Part shown: piece by piece, positions 43,606-51,431 of the stretch | How positions within the stretch are numbered: position 1 is the stretch's first letter | Layout: each line of letters opens with the position of its first letter | Assembly: GCA_965242605.1 (NCBI GenBank) | Contig: CBDESS010000001.1 | Location: 1,426,001 to 1,490,000, forward strand | Source of the DNA: JAAXHF01 sp965242605 | GTDB lineage: Bacteria > Desulfobacterota > Binatia > Bin18 | Length of the DNA stretch: 64,000 nt | Direction: 5' to 3' | Notes under the pieces: model-generated | What the model was told of the DNA's origin: nothing | Seen by the model: the letters and a program-made list of their open reading frames with translations, nothing else | Databases searched by the model: none | Translations under genes and position numbers: made by a program

Positions 43606-44622
43606 ATGCCTGAACCACTCCCGGCCGATATGCCGGGCCTGATGAACATTGTGAACGGATTTGAGCAGGCCGCGGTGATGCTCGGGGCTGTGCAGCTTGA
43701 CCTGTTTTCCCCGCTGGCTGGCGGGCCGATGACGGCCGCCGGGCTGGCCGCCCACACCGGCCTGCCCCTGCGCGGTGTGGCGCGTCTGCTCAACGCCAGC
43801 GCAGCCCTCGGCTTTGTGACCAAGGAGGCCGAACGCTACCGCAACGCGCCGGTAGCCGATGCCTTTCTGGTCAGGGACAGACCGGGGTATGTGGGCAATA
43901 TGCTCAAGCAGGCCAGTGACCGCTACCAGGCCTGGGGCAAGCTGGCCGAGGCCATTCGCACCGATAGGCCGGTCTTGCCCTTGACCGGCGCAGAGCTTGA
44001 GCAGGCGTCGCCCGAGGTGCTGGATAATTATGTCCACGGGCTGTTTGAGTTGGGCAAGGGCTTGGCCGGGCGGATCGCCGGCCTCGTGGACCTCGGCCCG
44101 TCCCGTCGTCTGCTTGACGTTGCCGGCGGCTCAGGGGTGTACTCAATCCGCCTGTGTCAGACCTTTCCGCAGCTCGCCGCCACCGTCTTTGACCTGCCGC
44201 CTGTTTTGCGCCGCACGCGCGCCATTATTGAGCGGGAGGGAATGGCCGGCCGGGTCACGGTCCGCGAGGGCAACTATGTCAGCGATGACTTTGGCCGCGG
44301 CCATGATACGATCCTCCTGTCGAATATGCTCCAGACCGAGGGCCGCGAGACCTGTAAGATGGTGCTGGGCAAAGCCTTTGCAGCCCTGGAGCCCGGCGGC
44401 CGGCTCCTCATTCACGGTATTATGCCCGAGCCAAACCTGATAGAGCCGGTCCAACCGGCGGTCTTCTCGCTGTTCATGATGCTGGTGTTCCCCCACGGGG
44501 AAGCGTATCCGGGCGAAGAACTCATTGGCTGGCTGCACGACATCGGCTTTGTCGATGGGCAGAAGATCAGCCTGCCGCCACCGGCCTTCACCGGTCTGGT
44601 GTTGGCGCGCAAGCCGGGCTGA
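43606..44622 (+). CDS. O-methyltransferase (Methyltransf_2 family)
   Basis: A 338-residue SAM-dependent methyltransferase of the plant-type/antibiotic O-methyltransferase family. An N-terminal winged-helix dimerisation domain (AAVMLGAVQLDLFSPLAGG, LAAHTGLPLRGVARLLNA) is followed by the SAM-binding fold: LLDVAGGSGVYSIRLCQTFP (motif I), VFDLPPVL, GRVTVREGNYV and ALEPGGRLLIHG. It would methylate a phenolic or enol hydroxyl. ATG 43606 is chosen for its AGGAGG site 8 bases upstream. A 15-base gap separates it from the JAMM peptidase gene, so co-transcription is likely. Confidence 0.87.
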   Translation: MPEPLPADMPGLMNIVNGFEQAAVMLGAVQLDLFSPLAGGPMTAAGLAAHTGLPLRGVARLLNASAALGFVTKEAERYRNAPVADAFLVRDRPGYVGNMLKQASDRYQAWGKLAEAIRTDRPVLPLTGAELEQASPEVLDNYVHGLFELGKGLAGRIAGLVDLGPSRRLLDVAGGSGVYSIRLCQTFPQLAATVFDLPPVLRRTRAIIEREGMAGRVTVREGNYVSDDFGRGHDTILLSNMLQTEGRETCKMVLGKAFAALEPGGRLLIHGIMPEPNLIEPVQPAVFSLFMMLVFPHGEAYPGEELIGWLHDIGFVDGQKISLPPPAFTGLVLARKPG

Positions 44623-44637
44623 GGAAAGGAGCGGGAT

Positions 44638-45114
44638 ATGCTTCACCTGGACGCAACGACCTGGCACGCCCTGTGTCAACACGCCCAGGACACGTTTCCC
44701 GACGAATGCTGCGGGGCCATCCTGACCCGGGACGGTCAGGCCGAGGTGCGGCGCATTGACAATATCCAGAACGCCATGCACACCAAGGACGCGGAGACTT
44801 ATCCGCGTGATGCCGCCACGGCGTATTTCATGCAGCCCACGCAGGTGTTGGCGGTGATGCAAGAGGCCGACAGCGGCAACGCCGAGCTGACCGCCTGGTA
44901 CCATTCGCACCCGGATCACGACGCCTATTTTTCGGCCGAGGACAAACGCCAAGCCATGTTTGGCGATGAGCCGGCCTATCCAGAGACGGCCTATCTGGTG
45001 GTCTCGGTCTATGACCGCGAGGTGTACACCATCAAAGCTTTTCGGTGGGATGAGGCACGGCGCGACTTTGTTGAGACCGCGCTGTCACGCGACTTGCACA
45101 AGCCGGACGGGTAG
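44638..45114 (+). CDS. M67 family JAMM metallopeptidase
   Basis: A 158-residue MPN/JAMM domain. The catalytic Glu is E23 in DECCGAIL, and the zinc motif HSHPDHDAYFSAED gives H89, H91, S99 and D102. The family removes ubiquitin-like or sulfur-carrier proteins (ThiS/MoaD-type) from their conjugates or trims their precursors. No ThiS-like or E1-like gene is adjacent here, so the substrate is unknown; a sulfur-carrier process for cysteine or molybdopterin synthesis is possible. GGAAAGGAG lies upstream of the start. Confidence 0.9.
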   Translation: MLHLDATTWHALCQHAQDTFPDECCGAILTRDGQAEVRRIDNIQNAMHTKDAETYPRDAATAYFMQPTQVLAVMQEADSGNAELTAWYHSHPDHDAYFSAEDKRQAMFGDEPAYPETAYLVVSVYDREVYTIKAFRWDEARRDFVETALSRDLHKPDG

Positions 45115-45131
45115 GATAGGAGCGAAACCTG

Positions 45132-45160
45132 CCGCGGGCGGGACGCCCGCGTTCCCAGGG
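45132..45160 (+). repeat. GC-rich palindromic repeat element, copy 1
   Basis: CGCGGGCG-GGA-CGCCCGCG forms an 8-base perfect stem (45133-45140 with 45144-45151) with a 3-base loop, followed by TTCCCAGGG. Copy 2 at 46734-46761 shares stem, loop and trailer. It lies in the 76-base space between the JAMM and PagL-like genes. It looks like a REP-type intergenic element. Confidence 0.7.
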
Positions 45161-45190
45161 GGCGGACGCCTGGATACGGGAGAGGGGATC

Positions 45191-45823
45191 ATGAAAAAGG
45201 CGATAGGCGTGGCCGGCTTGTTGGGAATGCTCTTGCTGGGCGTGAGCGCGGTCCACGCCCAACAGACGGGGCGGGGCCAAGGTTCGTGGAATGTCGGCCT
45301 GCGCTCGGGCTACTCCATCAGCGAACAGAATGTCGATAGTGTGCCGCTCAACTTTCACATCGGCTATATCCTCTTTCAAGGAAAGCCGTGGCTCTTTCCT
45401 GAAGGTGCGTTTGAGATTGCGACCGAGCCGTTCCTGTCCGCAGTGGTGCGCGACTCAAACGGGAGAGACGGGAGGACCGTCACAGGGGGAATGCGGGGGA
45501 GAAAGCGCAACGCCTCAATTGAGGCCGGTCTCATGCTGCCGGTCTTAAGCTACCATGTTGACCTCGGCAGCCGGCTGTCTCCGTATATTGAGGGCGGCTT
45601 AGGCCTCCTCTATCATGACTACCGGGGCTATGACCTCGGCGGGGGCTTCAGTTTCACCGAGATGGCCGGAGCCGGTCTGTCGTATGTTCTGGACGATAAC
45701 CGGTCCCTCAGCCTGGGCTACCGGTTCCGTCACACCTCGAACGCCAGCCTGTACGACGAAAATGACGGCCTGAACTCGCACATCTTCCTCGCCGGCTTTT
45801 CGTACTTTTTCCCCCACAGGTAA
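45191..45823 (+). CDS. Acyloxyacyl hydrolase, PagL-like lipid A deacylase
   Basis: A 210-residue outer-membrane barrel. The signal peptide (AIGVAGLLGMLLLGVSAVHA) ends near residue 23. Alternating aromatic strands follow, and the PagL active-site region reads LGYRFRHTSNASLYDENDG, with H181 and S183 of the catalytic triad. The position of the third residue (Glu in the enzyme from Pseudomonas, as I recall it) is Asn195 here (DGLNSH), as in some annotated homologues, so activity needs a test. It would remove the 3-O acyl chain from lipid A in the outer leaflet. The start ATG 45191 has AGAGGGGATC upstream. Confidence 0.8.
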   Translation: MKKAIGVAGLLGMLLLGVSAVHAQQTGRGQGSWNVGLRSGYSISEQNVDSVPLNFHIGYILFQGKPWLFPEGAFEIATEPFLSAVVRDSNGRDGRTVTGGMRGRKRNASIEAGLMLPVLSYHVDLGSRLSPYIEGGLGLLYHDYRGYDLGGGFSFTEMAGAGLSYVLDDNRSLSLGYRFRHTSNASLYDENDGLNSHIFLAGFSYFFPHR

Positions 45824-45826
45824 GAC

Positions 45827-46729
45827 ATGCCGGACGATGAGAACAAAGCGGCTGAGCCATCCGTCGGAGAGGCGCGGCGGAAGAAACGCAGCCGGTCCAG
45901 CAGAAACCGGGGGCGGAGGCGCACTCAGGAGAAGACGACGCGGGCCGAGGAGGGCCGAGCCGCAAAGTCGGACAGCCCCCCGACCCGGCCCGGCCGGGGC
46001 CGGGCCAAAGCTCCGGGGGCGCAGAACAGAAAAATGGCCAGACCGCGGGCCGGCTCCCCGGCCGGGCGGCCCTCCCCCCCGCCCCGCGCAACACGGCAGC
46101 CAGGGGGGGCGGCCCGTCCCGCTCGTTCCGAGCCGCACCGTGAGGACTGGCGGGAACCCGAGGACAGACCCGCACCTGCCGCCGGGCGCTCGGGGCCGGG
46201 CTTGGGTGGCTCTGATGCGCAGTCCGCAGACCAACGCGAACCTGCCGGGTCAGGATTCTTTCGCAGTGTTGAAAACTACGATCAAGAAGAAGCGCGGGAG
46301 TGGCTCAGCGATCCCAACATCAAATTGATCCAACAGGCCAACCCCAAACCGGGCGAGTGGGCCTACTGTTCACTGCTCACAGACCGCTGTCCGCCCCGAG
46401 AGACTGAACGGGTCAAGCGGGCGCTGCCCATTCCCGCCGATGCCTACGCCGTGCTGATCGATTCCGGCCTGTCGCTGCGGGCCCTTATCACCGGAACGCC
46501 GATGTATGAGCGGCTGCTGGAGTTCAACTTTATTGACGAAGCCTCGTTTGACTGCTGGATTCAGGGCGAGTGGGTGTGCGAAGCGGTGTTTGACGACAAG
46601 GCTGAGCTCCTGCGCCGCGCGGGCACGCTGCTTGCGGAGTATTTGCGGAAGGATATTGTCAGCAACGAGGAGATCGTTCAGGCTCCGCGTCCCGACGGGG
46701 CGCTTCCGCCCGCGCGTACAGAGTGGTGA
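45827..46729 (+). CDS. Protein with long basic disordered tail and unknown C-terminal domain
   Basis: A 300-residue protein. Residues 1-145 are highly charged and rich in Arg, Pro, Gly and Ala (RRKKRSRSSRNRGRRR, RPGRGRAKAPGAQNRK) and likely disordered, able to bind nucleic acid or anionic surfaces. The last 150 residues look folded (FRSVENYDQEEAREWLSDPN, RVKRALPIPADAYAVLIDSG, RLLEFNFIDEASFDCWIQGE). I know no family for this part. It begins 3 bases after the PagL-like stop. The extreme base composition of the first half could inflate an open frame, but the second half has normal amino-acid use, supporting a real gene. Confidence 0.65.
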   Translation: MPDDENKAAEPSVGEARRKKRSRSSRNRGRRRTQEKTTRAEEGRAAKSDSPPTRPGRGRAKAPGAQNRKMARPRAGSPAGRPSPPPRATRQPGGAARPARSEPHREDWREPEDRPAPAAGRSGPGLGGSDAQSADQREPAGSGFFRSVENYDQEEAREWLSDPNIKLIQQANPKPGEWAYCSLLTDRCPPRETERVKRALPIPADAYAVLIDSGLSLRALITGTPMYERLLEFNFIDEASFDCWIQGEWVCEAVFDDKAELLRRAGTLLAEYLRKDIVSNEEIVQAPRPDGALPPARTEW

Positions 46730-46733
46730 GGGC

Positions 46734-46761
46734 TGCGGGCGGGACGCCCGCGCTCCCGGGG
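46734..46761 (+). repeat. GC-rich palindromic repeat element, copy 2
   Basis: GCGGGCG-GGA-CGCCCGC (46735-46751) followed by GCTCCCGGGG repeats the element at 45132. It begins 5 bases after the preceding stop codon, where a fold-back could stabilise or end the transcript, but there is no T-tract. Confidence 0.7.
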
Positions 46762-46772
46762 AGGAAAACCGC

Positions 46773-46941
46773 CATGCCACAGCGGACGGCCAATCACTCC
46801 GCCATGCACTGCCAGGTTGATGACCTCACCCAGGTTGATGACTGCACCGACCCGTGGAGTGCGTCTGAGACGATCTGGATTCAGCACGGCTTTGGCCACA
46901 CCCTCCACTTCCGGTACCCCTTTCTTCACGCCTTGGACTAG
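46773..46941 (+). pseudogene. Truncated N-terminus of an alpha/beta hydrolase
   Basis: ATG 46773 opens a 55-codon frame ending TAG 46939-46941. It reads MHCQVDDLTQVDDCTDPW then ETIWIQHGFGHTLHFRYPFL. This matches the start of alpha/beta hydrolases of the HGFG(R)xxxFWYPxxPxL type: first strands and the oxyanion HGFG loop. The nucleophile and all later parts are missing. The doubled VDD motif comes from an imperfect 18-base repeat. It sits in the 227-base space before the Uma2 gene and just after palindrome copy 2. The remainder of the space shows nothing further. Confidence 0.5.
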
Positions 46942-46956
46942 TGGGGAGGAATCCCA

Positions 46957-47526
46957 ATGCACCAGCCCGACCTCCTGCTGCCCCAGCATCGCCTGAGCGT
47001 GGACGACTATCACAAGATGGGCGAGGCCGGCATCTTCGGCCCCCATGAGCGGGTGGAACTGCTTGAAGGCAGGCTCATCGATATGGCCCCCATCGGTAGC
47101 GATCACGCCGGTACAGTCATTCAACTGACCGATATATTGAACCGGACGTTTTCCAGGCTGGCTCTGGTGTCGCCGCAGAATCCCATCCGTCTCGGCCGGC
47201 ATTCGGAACCACAGCCCGACTTTGCCCTCCTGCGTCGGCGAGCCGACTTCTACCGGACCTCACATCCAGAGCCGCAAGATGTGCTGCTCATCATTGAAGT
47301 CTCAGATACCAGCATCCGCTATGACCGGGAAATCAAGCTCCCGCTGTACTCCCGTCATGGTATCCCCGAAGTCTGGCTGCTTGACCTGCGCAACAGGCAG
47401 CTTGAGGTCTACCGTCAGGCCGGGGCTGACGGCTATGCCGAGGTCCTGCGGCCCGCCAGCGAGGCCGAGATCGCCCCTGTCTCACTGCCGGCCGCCAAGC
47501 TGTCCATTGCCGTCCTGTGGCCATAA
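46957..47526 (+). CDS. Uma2 family endonuclease-like protein
   Basis: A 189-residue Uma2/DUF820 protein. The PD-(D/E)xK residues are visible: E34 in RVELLEGRLI, D88 in PQPDFALL, E114 in LLIIEVSDTS and K127 in YDREIKLPLY. WLLDLRNRQLEVYR is the conserved later strand. Such proteins are abundant in cyanobacteria and a few other lineages; the biological role is not settled, though a nuclease fold is clear. GGGGAGGAA lies before ATG 46957. Base composition is normal for the region. Confidence 0.88.
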   Translation: MHQPDLLLPQHRLSVDDYHKMGEAGIFGPHERVELLEGRLIDMAPIGSDHAGTVIQLTDILNRTFSRLALVSPQNPIRLGRHSEPQPDFALLRRRADFYRTSHPEPQDVLLIIEVSDTSIRYDREIKLPLYSRHGIPEVWLLDLRNRQLEVYRQAGADGYAEVLRPASEAEIAPVSLPAAKLSIAVLWP

Positions 47527-47546
47527 GCAGCCACGAGGAAAACCGT

Positions 47547-47648
47547 ATGCCTGCCCCGGCTACCCGTCTGCGCCAACTGCTCAGCGGCCCTGATTGTGGT
47601 GCGGCCGCGGCCGGCAGGTTTCCCGATGTCGAGCTGAGGCTGTTTTGA
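47547..47648 (+). pseudogene. Truncated N-terminus of an isocitrate lyase/PEP mutase family gene
   Basis: ATG 47547 (AGGAAAACCGT upstream) encodes MPAPATRLRQLLSGPDC and then departs from the family, ending at TGA 47646-47648 after 33 codons. The x-x-TRLRxLL-x-xP opening is typical of the isocitrate lyase/phosphoenolpyruvate mutase superfamily. It would be another 5' stub, in the 195-base gap between the convergent Uma2 and ferredoxin genes. Short match, so low certainty. Confidence 0.4.
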
Positions 47649-47721
47649 GGAAATGACGAACCTGCTCGGGGCGTGCCCGAGGCGATGGAGATTGGGCAGG
47701 AAGTACGACACTTGAGCTGCC

Positions 47722-48537
47722 CTATCCTACGCGCTGAAAGCCGAGCAGGGACAGCCGCCGCCACGGTTTACCCGCCGGTTTGACCGCAGCCACCGCTTTT
47801 CTGAGGGTGGTGGCAAAGTCTTCAAGCTCGGCCTGTTTTTCGGCCTCAAACGCTTCGAGCTCCTGGCGTCGCTTTTCCCGGAAGGCGTCAAAATCGGCGT
47901 TCCAGCCGGCATGGAAGGCGTCGAGGGCGTTGGCTACGTTTTTGTACATGGTTGAGGTGACGGCCAGGCTGGCCGTGCAGGAGGGGTTGGGGCAGTTCAG
48001 CACCGTGCCAATCCGAAAGCGTTCAAAGGCCAGCGCGTATTCCTGTTCGCATTGATAGCAACTCAGCGGAACCTCCCAGTCATTGACTTCGGGAATGGTG
48101 AGCGTTGAAGCCTCTACGCCTGCTGCTGGGGCCGCGGGTGGCGGAGCGGCGACTGGGGCGGGTTCGGCAGCCGCGGCTGGCTCGGCGGCAGGTTCGGCGG
48201 CGTCGGCACCTTTGAAGCGAGACGGAAAATCATCCCCAAAGGTTTCTTCCGGGTGCAACTCTTTGGCCCGGGCGATCAAGACCGGTTCTGCTTCCGGGAT
48301 ATCCGGGTTGGGGACGCAGCAGTCAACCGGACAGACCGCGGCGCAGGCTTCCTGGTCAAAAAAGCCGACACACTCGGTACACTTCTGGGGCACGATGTAG
48401 AAGATATCGTCCGAGATGGCAGGGCTGTTCACGCCGTTCAGGTCCCACCCTGCCCCGCCCTGGTAAATGGCCGTATTCGGGCATTCCGGCTCGCAGGCTC
48501 CGCAGTTGATGCACTCGCTCGTAATCATGGTTGCCAT
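47722..48537 (-). CDS. 2[4Fe-4S] ferredoxin fused to a cysteine-rich C-terminal domain
   Basis: A 271-residue protein from ATG 48537 (GGAAGAGAG upstream). An N-terminal YfhL/FdxN-like ferredoxin has cysteines 9, 12, 15, 19 and 53, 56, 65, 69 (ITSECINCGACEPECPN and VPQKCTECVGFF). A flexible Ala/Pro linker follows (about 112-148). The C-terminal part has two Cys pairs spaced like a zinc ribbon (CYQCEQEYALAF, CPNPSC) and ends in a charged helix (FREKRRQELEAFEAEKQAEL). Ferredoxins of this kind are normally about 80-110 residues. It could carry electrons to a specific partner docked by the tail. It is divergent from the MBL hydrolase gene. Confidence 0.75.
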   Translation of the reverse strand: MATMITSECINCGACEPECPNTAIYQGGAGWDLNGVNSPAISDDIFYIVPQKCTECVGFFDQEACAAVCPVDCCVPNPDIPEAEPVLIARAKELHPEETFGDDFPSRFKGADAAEPAAEPAAAAEPAPVAAPPPAAPAAGVEASTLTIPEVNDWEVPLSCYQCEQEYALAFERFRIGTVLNCPNPSCTASLAVTSTMYKNVANALDAFHAGWNADFDAFREKRRQELEAFEAEKQAELEDFATTLRKAVAAVKPAGKPWRRLSLLGFQRVG

Positions 48538-48681
48538 AGCTGCTCTCTTCCTCTCCAGACGGTCCGCCTGTCCCACATGGCTAACGCTCCCGCCCGGCGC
48601 TGTCAATGTCCCCCGCGGCTGGTGTGCACCGGACAAGGCCGTCTTGCAAAGGCGGCGACGAGCCGGGATAATGCCCCGGTG

Positions 48682-49686
48682 ATGACCCCGGCCGCGCGTC
48701 TGGTGAACGGGCCGTTTGGCGACCCCGGCCTGTATATCTCCCTGCCCGGGCAGGGACGGGCGCTGCTGTGTGACCTCGGCCACAACGACGCCCTGTCTAC
48801 CGCCGAAATACTCCGGCTGAGCCATGTATTTGTCTCTCACTGCCACATGGATCACTTCATTGGCTTCGATCGTCTGTTGCGGGTGTTTCTGTCCCAGCAG
48901 AAGACCCTCCGGCTGTTTGGACCGCCGGGCATCCTGGCCTGTGTGGCCGGGAAGCTTCGGGGCTATACCTGGAACCTGCTGAACGGCAGCGGTTTTGCCA
49001 TTGAAGTGACCGAAGTCGGACGCCAGACCATGCCGCGGGCACGCTTTGAGGCGGCCACGGGTTTTCGCTCTCGCCCGCTGGCTTCGCTGCCGTTTACCGG
49101 GATGCTGGTAGAGGACGCCGGATTTTGCGTGCAGACCGCGCATCTCGACCATCGGATCGACTCGCTGGCCTTCGCCCTCGAGGAAGAAATGCACCTGAAT
49201 GTCGACACATCGGTGTTGGCCGAACTCGGGCTTGGCCCCGGGCCGTGGCTGACTGAACTGAAACGCGCGGTGCGCGCCGAGCGGCCGGACGACCATTGCA
49301 TTCGGGCCGAGTGGCGACACGACGGACGCCGGTATGGGCGGGCGTTTGCGCTCGGAGCGCTGCGCGACCGGCTGCTCACCCAGCGCCCGGGCCACAAGCT
49401 CGCCTATGTGGTGGATACGCTCTACAGCCCGGACAACGCGGCTCGGATTGCCGCACTGGCACACGCCGCGGATGTGTTGTTCTGTGAGTCGCCTTTTCTG
49501 CACGCCGACCACGGCCAGGCCGCCCGCCGCTACCATCTGACGGCCCACCAAGCCGGTCTGCTGGCCCGGGCGGCGCGGGTCAGGAAACTGGTCGTCTTTC
49601 ACTTCTCGCCCCGCTACTCGGGCCGGGCTGAAGACCTCTACCGGGAAGCCTGGCAGACCTTTGAGGGGCACGCCCCCGCGGTCTAA
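48682..49686 (+). CDS. RNase Z-like metallo-beta-lactamase fold hydrolase
   Basis: A 334-residue MBL-fold protein. The zinc motif is SHCHMDHFIGFDRL (H53, H55, D57, H58), with later ligands likely in TAHLDHRIDS, YVVDTLYSP and FHFSPRYSGR. The order resembles tRNase Z, including a nearby CESPFLHAD segment, but the protein is shorter than some and lacks a clear exosite arm. It could process RNA 3' ends or cleave a phosphodiester or ester. ATG 48682 is taken as the start; GTG 48679 is equally possible. A 3-base gap precedes the flavin protein gene, so both are probably co-transcribed. Confidence 0.8.
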   Translation: MTPAARLVNGPFGDPGLYISLPGQGRALLCDLGHNDALSTAEILRLSHVFVSHCHMDHFIGFDRLLRVFLSQQKTLRLFGPPGILACVAGKLRGYTWNLLNGSGFAIEVTEVGRQTMPRARFEAATGFRSRPLASLPFTGMLVEDAGFCVQTAHLDHRIDSLAFALEEEMHLNVDTSVLAELGLGPGPWLTELKRAVRAERPDDHCIRAEWRHDGRRYGRAFALGALRDRLLTQRPGHKLAYVVDTLYSPDNAARIAALAHAADVLFCESPFLHADHGQAARRYHLTAHQAGLLARAARVRKLVVFHFSPRYSGRAEDLYREAWQTFEGHAPAV

Positions 49687-49689
49687 CCT

Positions 49690-50130
49690 ATGTCTGAGCA
49701 GATTTCAGAACCCGTGCGGCGCTTTCTTGACGCCCATCAGGTGGCCCGCCTGGCAACGGCCGGTCGGGACGGCGAGCCGCACGTCATCCCGTTTTGTTAT
49801 GCCTGTGACGGCCAGCACTTCTACTTTGTGGTTGACCACAAGCCCAAGCGCCAGACGGGCAAACCGCTCAAGCGCATTCAGAACATGATGGAGAATCCCC
49901 AGGCGGCGCTGGTGGTTGACGATTATGCCGACGACTGGACCCGGCTGGCGTATGTGATGGTGCGGGGCACGACCGCCCTGGTTGAGGACCGGGCCGAATA
50001 CGGCCGCGCCCTGGCCCTGCTCCGTGGCCGCTACCCGCAGTATCGGGCGATGGACCTGCGCTTTGGCCGCAACGCTATGGTGCGCATCACCCCCACCAAG
50101 GTGAATGCCTGGGGAAACATTGGGCCGTGA
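49690..50130 (+). CDS. PPOX-class F420/FMN-dependent protein
   Basis: A 146-residue split-barrel flavin/F420-binding protein of the pyridoxamine-phosphate-oxidase-like superfamily. Key stretches are VARLATAGRDGEPHVIPFCY, YFVVDHKPKRQTGKPLKR and LVVDDYADDWTRLAYVMVRG, matching the group called Rv0121-like probable F420-dependent enzymes. The substrate is unknown. It starts three bases after the MBL-fold gene and appears co-transcribed. GC content and length are as expected. Confidence 0.85.
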   Translation: MSEQISEPVRRFLDAHQVARLATAGRDGEPHVIPFCYACDGQHFYFVVDHKPKRQTGKPLKRIQNMMENPQAALVVDDYADDWTRLAYVMVRGTTALVEDRAEYGRALALLRGRYPQYRAMDLRFGRNAMVRITPTKVNAWGNIGP

Positions 50131-50215
50131 CCGGAAATGGGGTGCAGCCTGACCGTGCGATCAGCCTGATGAGGATGAACCGCATTGTGCTGTCATGGGG
50201 CATGGAGGTGCTGGT

Positions 50216-50549
50216 ATGCTGAAGTCCTTATTTTCTATGGCGTTTGTTTTGGCCTGTGTTTTTGGATGGGGGGGCGGCTCACGGTTCTGATGAGTCTTCC
50301 TGTTACAGTTATAAGAGGCCTTCGTCTGTGAATGACGCTGTGACCGTGTATGTTGAAGAATGTGGGATATGCGGATTCCTATACCTTGTTGCTGATGTCC
50401 GTTACATCGTCTTCCATGACCACCATGCCGGTTCCTTTCGCTCTGGTTTGGGTTCTTGTCAAAGCCGCCTCGCTCGGTCACACTACCCCTTGCCGGACCG
50501 GGCTTGCGCGTTCAGCGCCCGCTCAAAGCCAAGGCTTGGGAGTGAGTGA
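50216..50549 (+). pseudogene. Small secreted protein with a frameshift at a G7 run
   Basis: ATG 50216 (GGAGGTGCTGGT upstream) begins a signal peptide, MLKSLFSMAFVLACVFGWG. It is followed by a seven-G run at 50268-50274 that throws the frame into a stop at 50288-50290. With one G fewer the frame continues as AAHGSDESSCYSYKRPSS, then VTVYVEECGICGFLYLVADV to a stop at 50549, giving a plausible exported Cys-containing protein of about 111 residues. So this is a recent frameshift, a phase-variable run or a sequence error. It ends next to the convergent small-gene cluster. Confidence 0.5.
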
Positions 50550-50936
50550 TTAGACAAGGGCATCACCAGCCTCGACGGCCGGGGAGCCATCGAGCAGCTT
50601 GCTGCCCTTGACTATATTACAGGTCAAGTCCTCTGCTGCCCCTTCCCGCCCCCAGAACCAGTTGTAGGTCAGGTCTTCAATGACGTCCGGCTCCAGCCAG
50701 CTTAGCCAACGCGCATCCGGCTCGATAATCCCCGGCAGCTTGGCCTCGAGTGCACGCCAGCCTTCTGGGGTTTCAAAGATAAATGGGGTCTGAAATATCT
50801 TGACCTTTTTCCCCTCTGGGACACGGCCGGCCTTGATCTCGCGCTCGGCATAGGCATTGAATACGGCTCGCCGAGTTTCACTTATGCGGGCCAGCTGCTC
50901 TGGTGTAAAAACGCTTGCTTCTCCTTTGTAAAGCAT
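50550..50936 (-). CDS. Small protein of unknown function, TPEGW family member 1
   Basis: A 128-residue protein from ATG 50936 (GAAAGGA 8 bases upstream). Its middle, PFIFETPEGWRALEAKLPGI then IEPDARWLSWLEPDVIEDLT, parallels the 106-residue protein at 52022 (PFVLTPEGWAKLADDLATVI then DPEATW). The two are therefore paralogues within one cluster. The N-terminal helix (FTPEQLARISETRRAVFNAY) is charged and the protein lacks signal or membrane segments. No known family. It is the last gene of a minus-strand group of five. Confidence 0.55.
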   Translation of the reverse strand: MLYKGEASVFTPEQLARISETRRAVFNAYAEREIKAGRVPEGKKVKIFQTPFIFETPEGWRALEAKLPGIIEPDARWLSWLEPDVIEDLTYNWFWGREGAAEDLTCNIVKGSKLLDGSPAVEAGDALV

Positions 50937-51027
50937 GGGTCGATCCTTTCGTTTGCCCCGCACGCTCGGCAGGGGTTTGGGGCTTCGGGTGTGGGCTTGT
51001 CGTTTCAGCGACGCTGTGTGTGGGTCA

Positions 51028-51231
51028 CTACACCCGCACCTCAGCGCCCGCCTCCCGCTCGGCTTTCAGCCGTTTGGTATATTGCTCAACCGCCCGCTTG
51101 TAGAACTCACCCGCTCCGACGCCTTGGGCGGCCGCTTCCATACGGGAGCTTTTCCAGAGTTCAGCCGGGATCGGGAAGTTCAGTGCTTTTTCCCGTTGCC
51201 CCGGATTGAGCGATTGTTTTCGTTTCGTCAC
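51028..51231 (-). CDS. Small basic helical protein
   Basis: A 67-residue protein starting at GTG 51231 with a very good site (AAAGGAGG, 8 bases upstream). The sequence QREKALNFPIPAELWKSSRM and AGEFYKRAVEQYTKRLKAER is basic and helical, similar in size and charge to ribbon-helix-helix or plasmid-maintenance regulators. The strand-like LNFPIPAELW followed by two helices would fit that fold, but no conserved family match is claimed. It lies between two other small genes of the cluster on the same strand. Confidence 0.5.
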   Translation of the reverse strand: MTKRKQSLNPGQREKALNFPIPAELWKSSRMEAAAQGVGAGEFYKRAVEQYTKRLKAEREAGAEVRV

Positions 51232-51431
51232 AGGTGTGCCTCCTTTCTTGCCGCTTGACCCACAACACAGCCGAGTTGTGATAGAACTGCGATTACTCCT
51301 AACAAAAAAACGCACCACTTCAAGCCCGTGCGGGCTGTCTATGCGGCCGCTTATTATTCGCCTTTTTTGCGGTGTTGGCATTGTTCTTGCCAGCCCTGTG
51401 ATCGTGCGCCCAGCGCCCGCTGACAACGCCG

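Noticed and set aside
48538..49671. Long upstream extension of the ferredoxin frame
   Set aside because: It runs antisense through the MBL hydrolase gene and has no domain; the ferredoxin ATG at 48537 has a ribosome site.
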